From positions 1 through 11,593 of the forward strand of contig JAFCCM010000060.1 in the NCBI GenBank assembly GCA_017610225.1: a stretch of DNA of 11,593 bases. The letters run 5' to 3'. The stretch is from Candidatus Aenigmatarchaeota archaeon. Its GTDB lineage: Archaea; Aenigmatarchaeota; Aenigmatarchaeia; CG10238-14. Positions 1 through 5,341 of the stretch are shown here, in pieces. Numbering within the stretch: position 1 is the stretch's first letter; each line of letters begins with the position of its first letter. Both the position numbers and the translations under genes were made by a program. The notes beneath the pieces are model-generated. The model was given only the letters and a program-made list of their open reading frames with translations, had not been told where the DNA came from and did not search any database.

Positions 1-591
1 CCCATTATATACTCCAAAGTAATGATCTAAATAATGAACAGCTTGATGAAAGGTAGTTGGTGGAATTAAAATCTGATCAATTTTTTCAGGATTATTTCCC
101 TGACTGTCATAGTTTAAAGTAGCTCCTGTTTTAATTCTATTTTGAACTAAATTGTTTACAACGGATTGTATATCTGAATCATAATATAAACTGTTTACAA
201 CTGTAGTCATTGTTTGAAAAGGTTTTCTACAAATAGTTATTACTTCAACTTTACTTCTATCTTTCATATCTTTTTGAGGGTTTGCAGATTTCATTATTAG
301 ATTATAATTTGAATCTACATACATAAGATCTAATTCTATTTGTTCAATAGGAATTCCACTTGAACCTAGAAGGCGAATATTTAATTTTATTGGATCTTGC
401 CCGTATATTTTATCGAGAATCATATCATTAGCATCAATGAAAAAATCAAAAATTACTGTTTGCCAAGGAGCTGTAATAGAAGTTGCGATGCTTACTCTTT
501 GTAAATCTGGTGTATAATCTCTATTTTTTATAAATAGTTGAAAATCATAAGTTCGACCTGGAGTCCAGTATCTAGTCTTTCCTGATGCCAT
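1..591 (-). CDS. Probable virion structural protein (tail/baseplate type), 3' end off the window
   Basis: An open frame of 197 codons starts at ATG 591 and is still open at the left edge, so the C-terminus is missing. The start is secure: a full AAAGGAGG site (599-606) sits 7 nt upstream. The protein begins MASGKTRYWTPGRTYDFQ and is rich in beta-prone segments. No signal peptide or membrane segment is visible. The stretch near residues 170-197 (ILIPPTTFHQAVHYLDHYFG) resembles, by general impression only, hub or baseplate proteins of contractile-tailed phages, where a similar segment precedes the next domain. It lies beyond a terminator, so it is probably in a separate transcription unit from the genes to its right. 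Translation is mine, read directly from the bases. The structural role is inferred; the gene itself is very likely real. Confidence 0.6.
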   Translation of the reverse strand, partial: MASGKTRYWTPGRTYDFQLFIKNRDYTPDLQRVSIATSITAPWQTVIFDFFIDANDMILDKIYGQDPIKLNIRLLGSSGIPIEQIELDLMYVDSNYNLIMKSANPQKDMKDRSKVEVITICRKPFQTMTTVVNSLYYDSDIQSVVNNLVQNRIKTGATLNYDSQGNNPEKIDQILIPPTTFHQAVHYLDHYFGVYNG

Positions 592-598
592 ATAAGAT

Positions 599-606
599 CC
601 TCCTTT
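599..606 (-). promoter_or_regulatory. Strong Shine-Dalgarno site of the left-edge gene
   Basis: On the minus strand this reads AAAGGAGG, 7 nt before the ATG at 591. It is close to the ideal complement of the 16S 3' end and fixes the start of a gene whose end is not in the window. Confidence 0.8.
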
Positions 607-611
607 ATATT

Positions 612-631
612 TTGTTCTAAAAAAAGAACAA
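612..631 (-). repeat. Small palindrome between terminator and next gene
   Basis: TTGTTCT (612-618) and AGAACAA (625-631) are perfect inverted 7-bp arms around six identical bases. It lies between the terminator stem and the SD of the left-edge gene. In minus-strand RNA it would be a U-loop hairpin in the 5' leader. It may be an operator or a second transcript-end element, and it may be chance in such AT-rich DNA. Confidence 0.4.
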
Positions 632-661
632 AAAAAGAAACGGGGTAAAATAATCCCCGTT
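628..661 (-). terminator. Rho-independent terminator closing the leftward gene run
   Basis: In minus-strand RNA the arms AACGGGG and CCCCGUU (plus-strand 655-661 and 639-645) form a 7-bp stem with four G-C pairs and a 9-nt loop. A U-rich tract (U with single C and G breaks, down to about 628) follows. It starts 4 nt after the stop of the 82-aa gene. Its GC-rich stem stands out in AT-rich surroundings. Confidence 0.85.
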
Positions 662-665
662 ACTT

Positions 666-914
666 TTACACATTAATATCTTTAACAATCTTGCAATTTT
701 CATTGTGGTAGAAATCATCAATATGACAATCAAAACAGCAAGTTAGATTTGGACAATATCCTTGAACAATTTTATAAAATTCGGTTCCAAATTTTTCATA
801 TGCTTCGTTAAGTATTCTAGTTACAAGACGATTATTAGGGTGCATAATTATTGGGCAATGATTACAATCTTCATCGCATAATTTTAGATCTTTTCTTATA
901 TCACTCCTCTTCAT
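666..914 (-). CDS. Cys-rich small protein of unknown function (82 aa)
   Basis: I chose ATG 914 over the upstream in-frame ATG at 932 because GGAG (922-925) lies 7 nt before 914, while nothing like a ribosome site precedes 932. The start then overlaps the end of the DUF932-like gene by 14 nt, suggesting translational coupling. The 82 residues hold eight cysteines: Cys13-x3-Cys17-x2-Cys20, then Cys54, Cys59, Cys60, Cys63 and Cys74. A central helix-like stretch separates the two clusters. This spacing suits two metal sites (zinc, or an iron-sulfur cluster at CxxxCxxC). I do not recognise a family. It is the last gene before the terminator. The gene is probably real; metal binding is inferred from cysteine spacing only. 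Confidence 0.65.
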   Translation of the reverse strand: MKRSDIRKDLKLCDEDCNHCPIIMHPNNRLVTRILNEAYEKFGTEFYKIVQGYCPNLTCCFDCHIDDFYHNENCKIVKDINV

Positions 915-1833
915 TAATCTTCTCCAATACATCCATCATTCTAACAGGAATTACTAAAACACTTTCTGCAGCATTTTCAAGAAGAGCTTTAGCATTAAGG
1001 TTTGGTTCAAAACTACTATATCTTGTTACAGCCAGAAACACTTGCCAAGCAGTAGGGAGCGGCGGAGTAGTTCCTTCTGGTACTTCTGGAGCTAATTCAG
1101 TTAAAAGTTTAGAAACTCCTTCTCTTCTTTTTTTACCAATCTCTCCTACAACATCCAAAGTCATAAATAATTGTTCTTCAGTTAATCTATGATTAAAACT
1201 ATCATTAATCATATCAAGAATATTCCCTGTAAATACTTCCATGTATTCACCAACATCAGATGATAGAGTGGTTGCTGCTCCCGTTATGTGAATCTGTTTC
1301 ATTTCTCCTAGTTTAAAAGCGAAAGATAAAACTTCTTCATTATAATTCATACTTAAACCAAATTGTATAGATTGAGCTCTAGAGCCATCATAACTATTGT
1401 TTATAATCATCACTGGTAATATATCTCCGTATTGTAGATTATTCACTCCATTTTGAATAACAATCTCATTTCTCATTCTGGTTAAATCATAAGATATGAT
1501 TGTGTTTTCTCGAATGATTGGAAGGCCAGTTCCCAAAATAGATTGACGGACTTGTTCATTAAGAACTTCGTTACCAACAAATTTATAAATTTGAGATACA
1601 ATTCCACAGTAATTCCAAATAGTGTCATCCTCATTTCTTTTTGTAAACAAAGATAAATATGGGGGTTGAAATCCATCCGTTACATGTGATATTATACCAC
1701 TTGCTTCAGGTGGGAATGTAGTTTGAATTGTTCTGTACATTATTCTACCATGAGTATCTACATATCTATATATACCCTTTTCATCATTACATTCAAGCCC
1801 CATTGCTGAAGCTCGTTCCTCGAATTTCATCAT
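901..1833 (-). CDS. DUF932-like phage/plasmid protein (310 aa)
   Basis: Full-length frame with GGAG (1840-1843) 6 nt before ATG 1833; a second ATG follows directly and could also serve. Two segments recall the DUF932 family of phage and plasmid proteins (about 300 aa): an inner stretch VMIINNSYDGSRAQSIQF (residues 141-158), like that family's strand plus N-S-x-D-G-S motif, and a C-terminal stretch TAWQVFLAVTRYSSF (261-275), like its T-x-W-x-x-x-x-A-V-T-x-Y element. Length also fits. The family is common on mobile elements and has no firmly known biochemical role that I can state. A Pro-rich patch (251-260) precedes the C-terminal part. The start overlaps the 109-aa gene by 41 nt and lies beside an 18-bp duplication that carries its SD. 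Family assignment is from memory of motifs and is moderate. Confidence 0.6.
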   Translation of the reverse strand: MMKFEERASAMGLECNDEKGIYRYVDTHGRIMYRTIQTTFPPEASGIISHVTDGFQPPYLSLFTKRNEDDTIWNYCGIVSQIYKFVGNEVLNEQVRQSILGTGLPIIRENTIISYDLTRMRNEIVIQNGVNNLQYGDILPVMIINNSYDGSRAQSIQFGLSMNYNEEVLSFAFKLGEMKQIHITGAATTLSSDVGEYMEVFTGNILDMINDSFNHRLTEEQLFMTLDVVGEIGKKRREGVSKLLTELAPEVPEGTTPPLPTAWQVFLAVTRYSSFEPNLNAKALLENAAESVLVIPVRMMDVLEKINEEE

Positions 1834-2122
1834 TTTTTTCTCCTTCTAACACTTTATGTCCTTCTAACACTTTATATAGATCTTTCTTTAAAGCTTCTTG
1901 AAACATAATACAGGTATTATTAAATGCAATTTTTGTTAATATTTTTACTATAATTTTAACACCTGCTGTATTATGTATAATTCCGGTTTCTCCATTATAT
2001 CTATTTTTACCTATATCTAATGTTCCATCAGCATTTACATATAGAACGAAGTCAGCTCTTTCCATTCTATGTAGAGCTGAATTTCTATATGCTTTACTTG
2101 ATCCTTTCCCATCAAATATCAT
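1793..2122 (-). CDS. Unknown 109-aa protein with a duplicated C-terminal hexapeptide
   Basis: ATG 2122 is preceded by GAGAGGATAT, which lies in the last codons of the methyltransferase gene; the gap between the two genes is 2 nt. The N-terminal half (MIFDGKGSSKAYRN...) is polar. The middle (residues about 50-70) is hydrophobic and Ile/Lys/Thr-rich. The C-terminus contains KVLEGH-KVLEGE, the product of an 18-bp tandem duplication. The last 41 nt overlap the next gene. No family recognised and no membrane segment of convincing length. The duplication and overlap suggest the C-terminal tail is under little constraint and may have grown over the neighbour's ribosome site. Confidence 0.65.
   Translation of the reverse strand: MIFDGKGSSKAYRNSALHRMERADFVLYVNADGTLDIGKNRYNGETGIIHNTAGVKIIVKILTKIAFNNTCIMFQEALKKDLYKVLEGHKVLEGEKNDEIRGTSFSNGA
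1841..1875 (-). repeat. 18-bp tandem duplication carrying a Shine-Dalgarno core
   Basis: Two identical 17-base copies (1841-1857 and 1859-1875) stand 18 bases apart. On the minus strand each copy ends in AGAAGGA. The copy nearer the next gene is followed by G and forms AGAAGGAG, the ribosome site of the 310-aa gene. In the 109-aa frame the repeat encodes KVLEG twice. In-frame length (18 = 6 codons) keeps the host gene open. Confidence 0.85.
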
Positions 2123-2124
2123 TC

Positions 2125-2757
2125 TTATATCCTCTCCATAATTGCCCGAATATAAATATCTCTCCCATCAAAATCAAAATTATTATTTATCTCTATTAAT
2201 TTAAATCGATCTTCAAGTTCCCAAAAATATTTCATTCTATCAGGGGTCCAAACTGAGGCATGCGGACACGAAGGTTCATTTAAAAGTTCTGTAGTTAAAA
2301 GAATATTATGTGCTTCAAAGTCTTCATCACCTGGAAAATCTTCTGATATAATCATTTTTGCTAATGTTTTATAGTTTGGAACTATAACATCAACTATTGC
2401 ACCTTTTTCAAGAAGTGTAGAAACCAGATATATAAAATATGGAACTTTTGTAAATGGTACATGTTCTAAAAAACGGTATATAGATACATGATCAAAGTTC
2501 ATAAAAATTCTTTCCATAAATTCATATGCATCAACAGGACATAAAAAAGCATCTTTGGTATTATCGTTTAACCATCTAGTATGAGATTTTTCTATAAATT
2601 CAGGTTTACAATCACTATAATACATTGGATCTAATTGAACAATAAAATGCTTCATAAAATGTGGATCATTTATAGATTCAGAGAAACCAATTGGTACAAT
2701 TTTTCCTGCAGCAATATTTAAGATTGTTTTGTTGTTGTCAATTAAAAAATTTTTCAT
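2125..2757 (-). CDS. Class I SAM-dependent methyltransferase (210 aa), substrate unknown
   Basis: Start ATG 2757 has AAGGAG 5 nt upstream, directly after the stop of the 75-aa gene. The fold signature is visible in order: a first strand and glycine loop TILNIAAGK (11-19, motif I, here AAG rather than GxG), an acidic end of the second strand QLDP (41-44), SIYRFLEHVP (92-101, the usual v-LEH region), LLEKGAIVDVIVP (115-127), and a C-terminal VWTPDRMKYFW segment (169-179) typical of small stand-alone methyltransferases. Length is normal for a single Rossmann domain with no added target-recognition domain. It lacks the NPPY/DPPY tetrad of N-methyltransferases acting on DNA adenine/cytosine and the PC motif of C5-cytosine enzymes. 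The substrate therefore cannot be read from sequence; sugar, small molecule, protein or a modified base are all possible. Confidence 0.75.
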   Translation of the reverse strand: MKNFLIDNNKTILNIAAGKIVPIGFSESINDPHFMKHFIVQLDPMYYSDCKPEFIEKSHTRWLNDNTKDAFLCPVDAYEFMERIFMNFDHVSIYRFLEHVPFTKVPYFIYLVSTLLEKGAIVDVIVPNYKTLAKMIISEDFPGDEDFEAHNILLTTELLNEPSCPHASVWTPDRMKYFWELEDRFKLIEINNNFDFDGRDIYIRAIMERI

Positions 2758-2766
2758 TTTAACTCC

Positions 2767-2994
2767 TTAGTCTATATTATAGACATCAATGTTTAGTTCA
2801 TCTAAAATGTCATTTGTAAAATCACATACATGCCTTAGATAATATGATTTTGATTCAATAAGTTCTTCAGTTGTAAGATTCTTTATATCTTCTTTTTTCT
2901 TGAAAATAACCCAACTATCTGTATCTATACGATATGTAAAATCTTGTGGATTTAACAGGATTTCTTTCAATCTTTCTTTTTTCATATTATTCAT
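2767..2994 (-). CDS. Small unknown protein (75 aa)
   Basis: ATG 2994 follows GAGGTAA, which overlaps the stop of the 243-aa gene; a second ATG three codons on is an alternative start. The product is highly charged: Lys/Arg-rich at the N-terminus (MNNMKKERLKEILL), a Lys/Glu-rich middle with predicted helices, and an acidic C-terminus (NDILDELNIDVYNID). No cysteines pair up, and no membrane segment or known motif is visible. Tight packing between the 243-aa gene and the methyltransferase, with a good ribosome site, supports a real gene. Function unknown. Confidence 0.65.
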   Translation of the reverse strand: MNNMKKERLKEILLNPQDFTYRIDTDSWVIFKKKEDIKNLTTEELIESKSYYLRHVCDFTNDILDELNIDVYNID

Positions 2995-3000
2995 TTTTTA

Positions 3001-3732
3001 TTACCTCACAAATTCAGCCGTAATACTCTTAGTAAAAGGCTCAATATAAAATTTAAAATATCGTTCTCGATCAATATCATCTATATCTATAATTCTTAAA
3101 GCAGAATTTGAAATTTCAATTTCTCCATATTCCTTTAAAAATATATTAACTTTTTTATCATTTATAGGAATACCAAACAAAGCAGGATTAGAATCTCCCA
3201 TAAATTTATCTTTTATTCTGTGTAAAGATTTAAAGATTGATGATTTACTTGCATAATTAATTTTACAAATTTGTTCATAAATTTTATCTATTTGTTTATA
3301 ACGAAAAGGAACTCCTTTAATGATTATATCAAAGTTACTTGCTCGAGCAAGATACATTTTTTTATCAAACGAAGAAATAAAAACTTCAAAATGATGACGA
3401 TAATCTAATGGCATATTATTTAAATTAGTTGTGAACAAAACCTTTGTTGTAATTATTCCATCATATTGCCTTAATATAATTTCATCTTCTTTTATTTCAT
3501 TGACTATAATATATTCATCAATTAATGAATTTGTGGTATTTCTTAAAAGAGATGTTATCCTAGGATTATCTCGCATCATCTTTCCTATTTGAATATTTCT
3601 TTTTTCTTTGTTATCCTTTTCTAAATGAGATGTGTTTATATTATGCTTTCTTAGGATATTATAATGACATGCTGATATATCATAAGAGTAAACATCTCTT
3701 AGAACTAATCTATAAATGGTATTTATTTTCAT
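3001..3732 (-). CDS. Unknown 243-aa protein with possible DNA polymerase B palm-like motifs
   Basis: The ATG at 3732 is the only good start in frame, but it has no Shine-Dalgarno site: a hairpin ends 8 nt before it. Three stretches fall in the order seen in family B polymerase palms. VYSYDISACHYNIL (14-27) resembles motif A (D-x-x-S-x-Y-P-x-x-x). LLRNTTNSLIDEY (62-74) resembles motif B (K-x-x-x-N-S-x-Y-G) but lacks the expected lysine. ILRQYDGIIT (86-95) sits where motif C (Y-x-D-T-D-S) would be but has one aspartate. Then KKMYLARASNFDIIIKG (124-140) resembles the KKxY...KG segment that follows motif C. At 243 aa it is far too short for a full polymerase and has no exonuclease domain. It could be a palm-only relative, a decayed copy or an unrelated protein. 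The polymerase link is an inference. Confidence 0.55.
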   Translation of the reverse strand: MKINTIYRLVLRDVYSYDISACHYNILRKHNINTSHLEKDNKEKRNIQIGKMMRDNPRITSLLRNTTNSLIDEYIIVNEIKEDEIILRQYDGIITTKVLFTTNLNNMPLDYRHHFEVFISSFDKKMYLARASNFDIIIKGVPFRYKQIDKIYEQICKINYASKSSIFKSLHRIKDKFMGDSNPALFGIPINDKKVNIFLKEYGEIEISNSALRIIDIDDIDRERYFKFYIEPFTKSITAEFVR

Positions 3733-3733
3733 A

Positions 3734-3769
3734 TTAAGTTTTGGGTGTACTATAAAAATTATAACACAC
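3734..3769 (-). CDS. Possible 11-codon leader ORF coupled to the 243-aa gene
   Basis: After the stop of the 263-aa gene, AAAGGAG (3775-3781) stands with nothing obvious to serve. Five bases later GTG opens a frame reading VCYNFYSTPKT (first residue would be Met) and ends at TAA (3734-3736), one base before the ATG at 3732. It runs right through the hairpin. Its ribosomes would unfold the hairpin and stop beside the next start, which lacks its own SD. This is an arrangement seen in sequence; its use is inferred. Confidence 0.35.
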   Translation of the reverse strand: MCYNFYSTPKT

Positions 3770-3773
3770 CCAA
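3741..3773 (-). promoter_or_regulatory. Intergenic RNA hairpin upstream of the 243-aa gene
   Basis: Arms TTGGGTGT (3741-3748) and ACACCCAA (3766-3773) are perfect inverted 8-bp repeats. In minus-strand RNA the stem extends by seven more pairs, two of them G-U wobbles, leaving a 3-nt loop. On the plus strand those two pairs would be A-C mismatches, so the long stem exists only in the RNA sense of the genes. No U-run follows (next bases AACUUAAU then AUG), so it is not a standard terminator. It could be a processing site, an attenuator or a translational switch. Confidence 0.6.
3758..3763 (-). promoter_or_regulatory. Extended -10-like sequence inside the hairpin
   Basis: The minus strand reads TGTTATAAT, a perfect -10 hexamer with an extended TGn. 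A -35 match is poor (only CTGTCA at 19-nt spacing). Transcription would begin near 3751, giving a leader of about 20 nt before ATG 3732. In AT-rich DNA such hexamers also occur by chance, and a phage polymerase may use other signals. Confidence 0.3.
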
Positions 3774-3779
3774 TCTCCT

Positions 3780-4571
3780 TTATGACAGAATTGTTGAAAT
3801 TACATTATCAATTTGTAAGTGGTGATTAATATCTGTAATTGATTCTTGTCTACTAATTAACCAATCAATTACACTTTGCTTACTTGTAAAATCATCAATA
3901 ACTTTAGTAGTCTGTTTATATAGAAGTTGTAGTGATTCTTTATCCAAATCTACTGTTAAACTTGCTACTACCTCGTTTGCATCTTTAAATTTAAGGACTA
4001 ATGAATTATCATCTTTTCCTAACTTTGTTTGATCATATGGTAATAATTGGTCATTTATTTTATTACAAAATGCTACAATAAGACCAGTTTTTATTCCATA
4101 TGCTTTAAGAAATACATTTTCTGAATATTGATAAATAATTCTAAAACCATTATTATAAACATTCATAGATATTGCCGGGAGATCTATAACTTTTTGTTCA
4201 TCAGCTTTCTTAAATAATTCAACTTTCTTTTTTAGAGTACCATCTTCCATTTGTTTATTTGACTCATGAGGAAGTACAACAATAATATCTGATCTTGGAT
4301 CTAATCCCCTGATTTTGGTTTTCAATTGTTTTATATCAGGTTCAAATATACTTCCATACTGTTCAAACCAATCTGATAAATAAGATGTTTCAACAGTGAT
4401 TTCTCCTGAATCTGGTTCTTGAACTTCATCAGATGGATCTGCTGCAACAGATTGAGCTTCTTCAACTACTCCTTCTGTATCTTTAGCAGGTAAGTCAAGA
4501 TCTGCTTCTGAAAAGATCTCAGGTGTTGTCGGTTCATTCGATTGAACCATGTCTGTTAAATTTTCGTTCAT
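3780..4571 (-). CDS. Unknown 263-aa protein with acidic disordered N-terminus
   Basis: ATG 4571 has AAAGGAG upstream with a rather long 11-nt spacing; the SD lies inside the last codons of the 126-aa gene. Residues 1 to about 60 are rich in Glu, Asp, Pro, Ser and Thr with almost no bulky residues, as in a flexible tail. From about residue 62 (SYLSDWFEQYG) the protein is a normal mixed alpha/beta chain. It has a Lys-rich patch (GTLKKKVELFKKADEQK, about 111-127) and a helical C-terminus. No catalytic motif, membrane segment or known family is recognised. The acidic tail could act as a DNA mimic or protein-binding arm, but this is only a guess. It is the last gene before the intergenic hairpin. 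Confidence 0.7.
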   Translation of the reverse strand: MNENLTDMVQSNEPTTPEIFSEADLDLPAKDTEGVVEEAQSVAADPSDEVQEPDSGEITVETSYLSDWFEQYGSIFEPDIKQLKTKIRGLDPRSDIIVVLPHESNKQMEDGTLKKKVELFKKADEQKVIDLPAISMNVYNNGFRIIYQYSENVFLKAYGIKTGLIVAFCNKINDQLLPYDQTKLGKDDNSLVLKFKDANEVVASLTVDLDKESLQLLYKQTTKVIDDFTSKQSVIDWLISRQESITDINHHLQIDNVISTILS

Positions 4572-4574
4572 TTT

Positions 4575-4955
4575 TTAAAATTCTCCTTTTATTTTATTTT
4601 CATTCCATTTTTTACTATCTAACTCAGGATTTCTTCTCCATGAGTCAACGTCAACTTCTACATATGCTTCTAAAGCTGCTCCAGCTAATGCTAATAATTT
4701 AATAAGATTTTCATATGCTTCTACTGGACCAGTTCCTCCGTTTTCAGATTCAATCGTATTTTTTAACCAGTCTGGAAACTTTTCTTTTGGAGACCATACT
4801 CCAGCGTATGCTTTTTCTACTTTATCTAAATAGATTTTTAAGAAAGTTATAAAACTGGCAAGATTAAGAGTAGGATTATTTTTATAATCTCCAAAGACAC
4901 ATGTTTCATAATCCCGTTCTTTAATAAATAGTTTTATTATATCAGACTGTTCCAA
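4575..4955 (-). CDS. Unknown 126-aa helical protein, probable TTG start
   Basis: The frame opens with TTG at 4955. An AAGGAGG site lies 10 nt upstream, directly after the stop of the 121-aa gene, and there is no ATG or GTG in frame nearby, so TTG is the best start. The protein contains a patterned core: ERDYETCVFGDYKNNPTLNL (residues 13-32), then an amphipathic helix, Trp-containing turns (VWSPKEKFPDWL, about 53-64), and VEAYENLIKLLALAGAALEA (about 78-97). I have the impression that similar small proteins occur in other phages and bacterial genomes, but I cannot name the family. It is probably all-helical and cytoplasmic. Next to folE2, a nucleotide-handling role is conceivable, on context alone. 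Confidence 0.7.
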   Translation of the reverse strand: MEQSDIIKLFIKERDYETCVFGDYKNNPTLNLASFITFLKIYLDKVEKAYAGVWSPKEKFPDWLKNTIESENGGTGPVEAYENLIKLLALAGAALEAYVEVDVDSWRRNPELDSKKWNENKIKGEF

Positions 4956-4965
4956 ATTATATAGA

Positions 4966-4972
4966 CCTCCTT
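4966..4972 (-). promoter_or_regulatory. Shine-Dalgarno site that decides a TTG start
   Basis: AAGGAGG on the minus strand starts right after the TAA (4974-4976) of the 121-aa gene. The next usable codon in an open frame is TTG at 4955, 10 nt away. No ATG or GTG alternative exists close by, so this site supports the non-ATG start. Confidence 0.65.
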
Positions 4973-4973
4973 G

Positions 4974-5339
4974 TTATGTTATTTTTAGTTCTGAATCATG
5001 ATTACCCATTAATTCCCCATCTTCTCCCCAACCTTGATTTGGATCATTAGCTGATCGTTCAGTAGGAATTTCCTCTTTATAACATTTTGAATGAATTGCT
5101 GCTATACCATTGTCCCTTTTTTTACGAAACATTAGTTCACAGACATCATTCCATGGTATTTTCCAGTTGATGGATTCTTTATTTTCATTAAATACTCTTC
5201 CGTAGGAATCATATTCCCCTTCCATTTGCTCAATAATAACACCATCTTTTAAAAGAAATAGCTTAACAGGTTGACCAGTAAAGCTATTTGATAAGATTGG
5301 TTTTTCACACTTTTGACACATAAAACTAAAACATCCCAT
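4974..5339 (-). CDS. Small CxxCxxPI zinc-ribbon-like protein (121 aa)
   Basis: ATG 5339 follows AAGGAGG, which is encoded within the last codons (GRRF) of FolE2, so the two genes are almost joined and probably coupled. The N-terminus has Cys8-x2-Cys11 followed by x2-Pro-Ile; a second pair His83-x2-Cys86 (AIHSKCYKE) could complete a four-ligand zinc site. Between them runs a conserved-looking stretch (LFLLKDGVIIEQMEGEYDSY, 27-46) of beta character. The C-terminus has DPNQGWGEDGE (99-109). I recall similar short proteins as uncharacterised genes in phages and bacteria; no function is known to me. Sitting downstream of folE2, it may belong to the same function. Zinc binding is inferred from residue spacing. 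Confidence 0.7.
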   Translation of the reverse strand: MGCFSFMCQKCEKPILSNSFTGQPVKLFLLKDGVIIEQMEGEYDSYGRVFNENKESINWKIPWNDVCELMFRKKRDNGIAAIHSKCYKEEIPTERSANDPNQGWGEDGELMGNHDSELKIT

Positions 5340-5341
5340 TT

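Noticed and set aside
604..640. AR9-type late promoter (AACA-N6-TW) before the left-edge gene
   Set aside because: AACAAAATATAA comes near, but the TW falls after five bases, not six, and such short AT-rich matches are expected by chance here.
666..914. Radical SAM enzyme (QueE-like partner of FolE2) from the CxxxCxxC motif
   Set aside because: Far too short for the barrel, with none of the later radical SAM motifs.
914..932. Upstream ATG at 932 as start of the Cys-rich gene
   Set aside because: No ribosome site precedes it, whereas GGAG stands 7 nt before the ATG at 914.
851..1192. Plus-strand frame of 113 codons
   Set aside because: It lies antisense over the DUF932-like and Cys-rich genes, has no good ribosome site and no recognisable motif. 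All other evidence puts genes on the minus strand.
1482..1676. Second minus-strand frame of 64 codons inside the 310-aa gene
   Set aside because: It is nested in another frame of a well-supported gene, without an SD site, and its composition looks like an out-of-frame shadow.
3741..3773. Hairpin as a rho-independent terminator
   Set aside because: No U-run follows the stem on the minus strand and the next start codon comes 8 nt later. A weak or conditional terminator is still possible.
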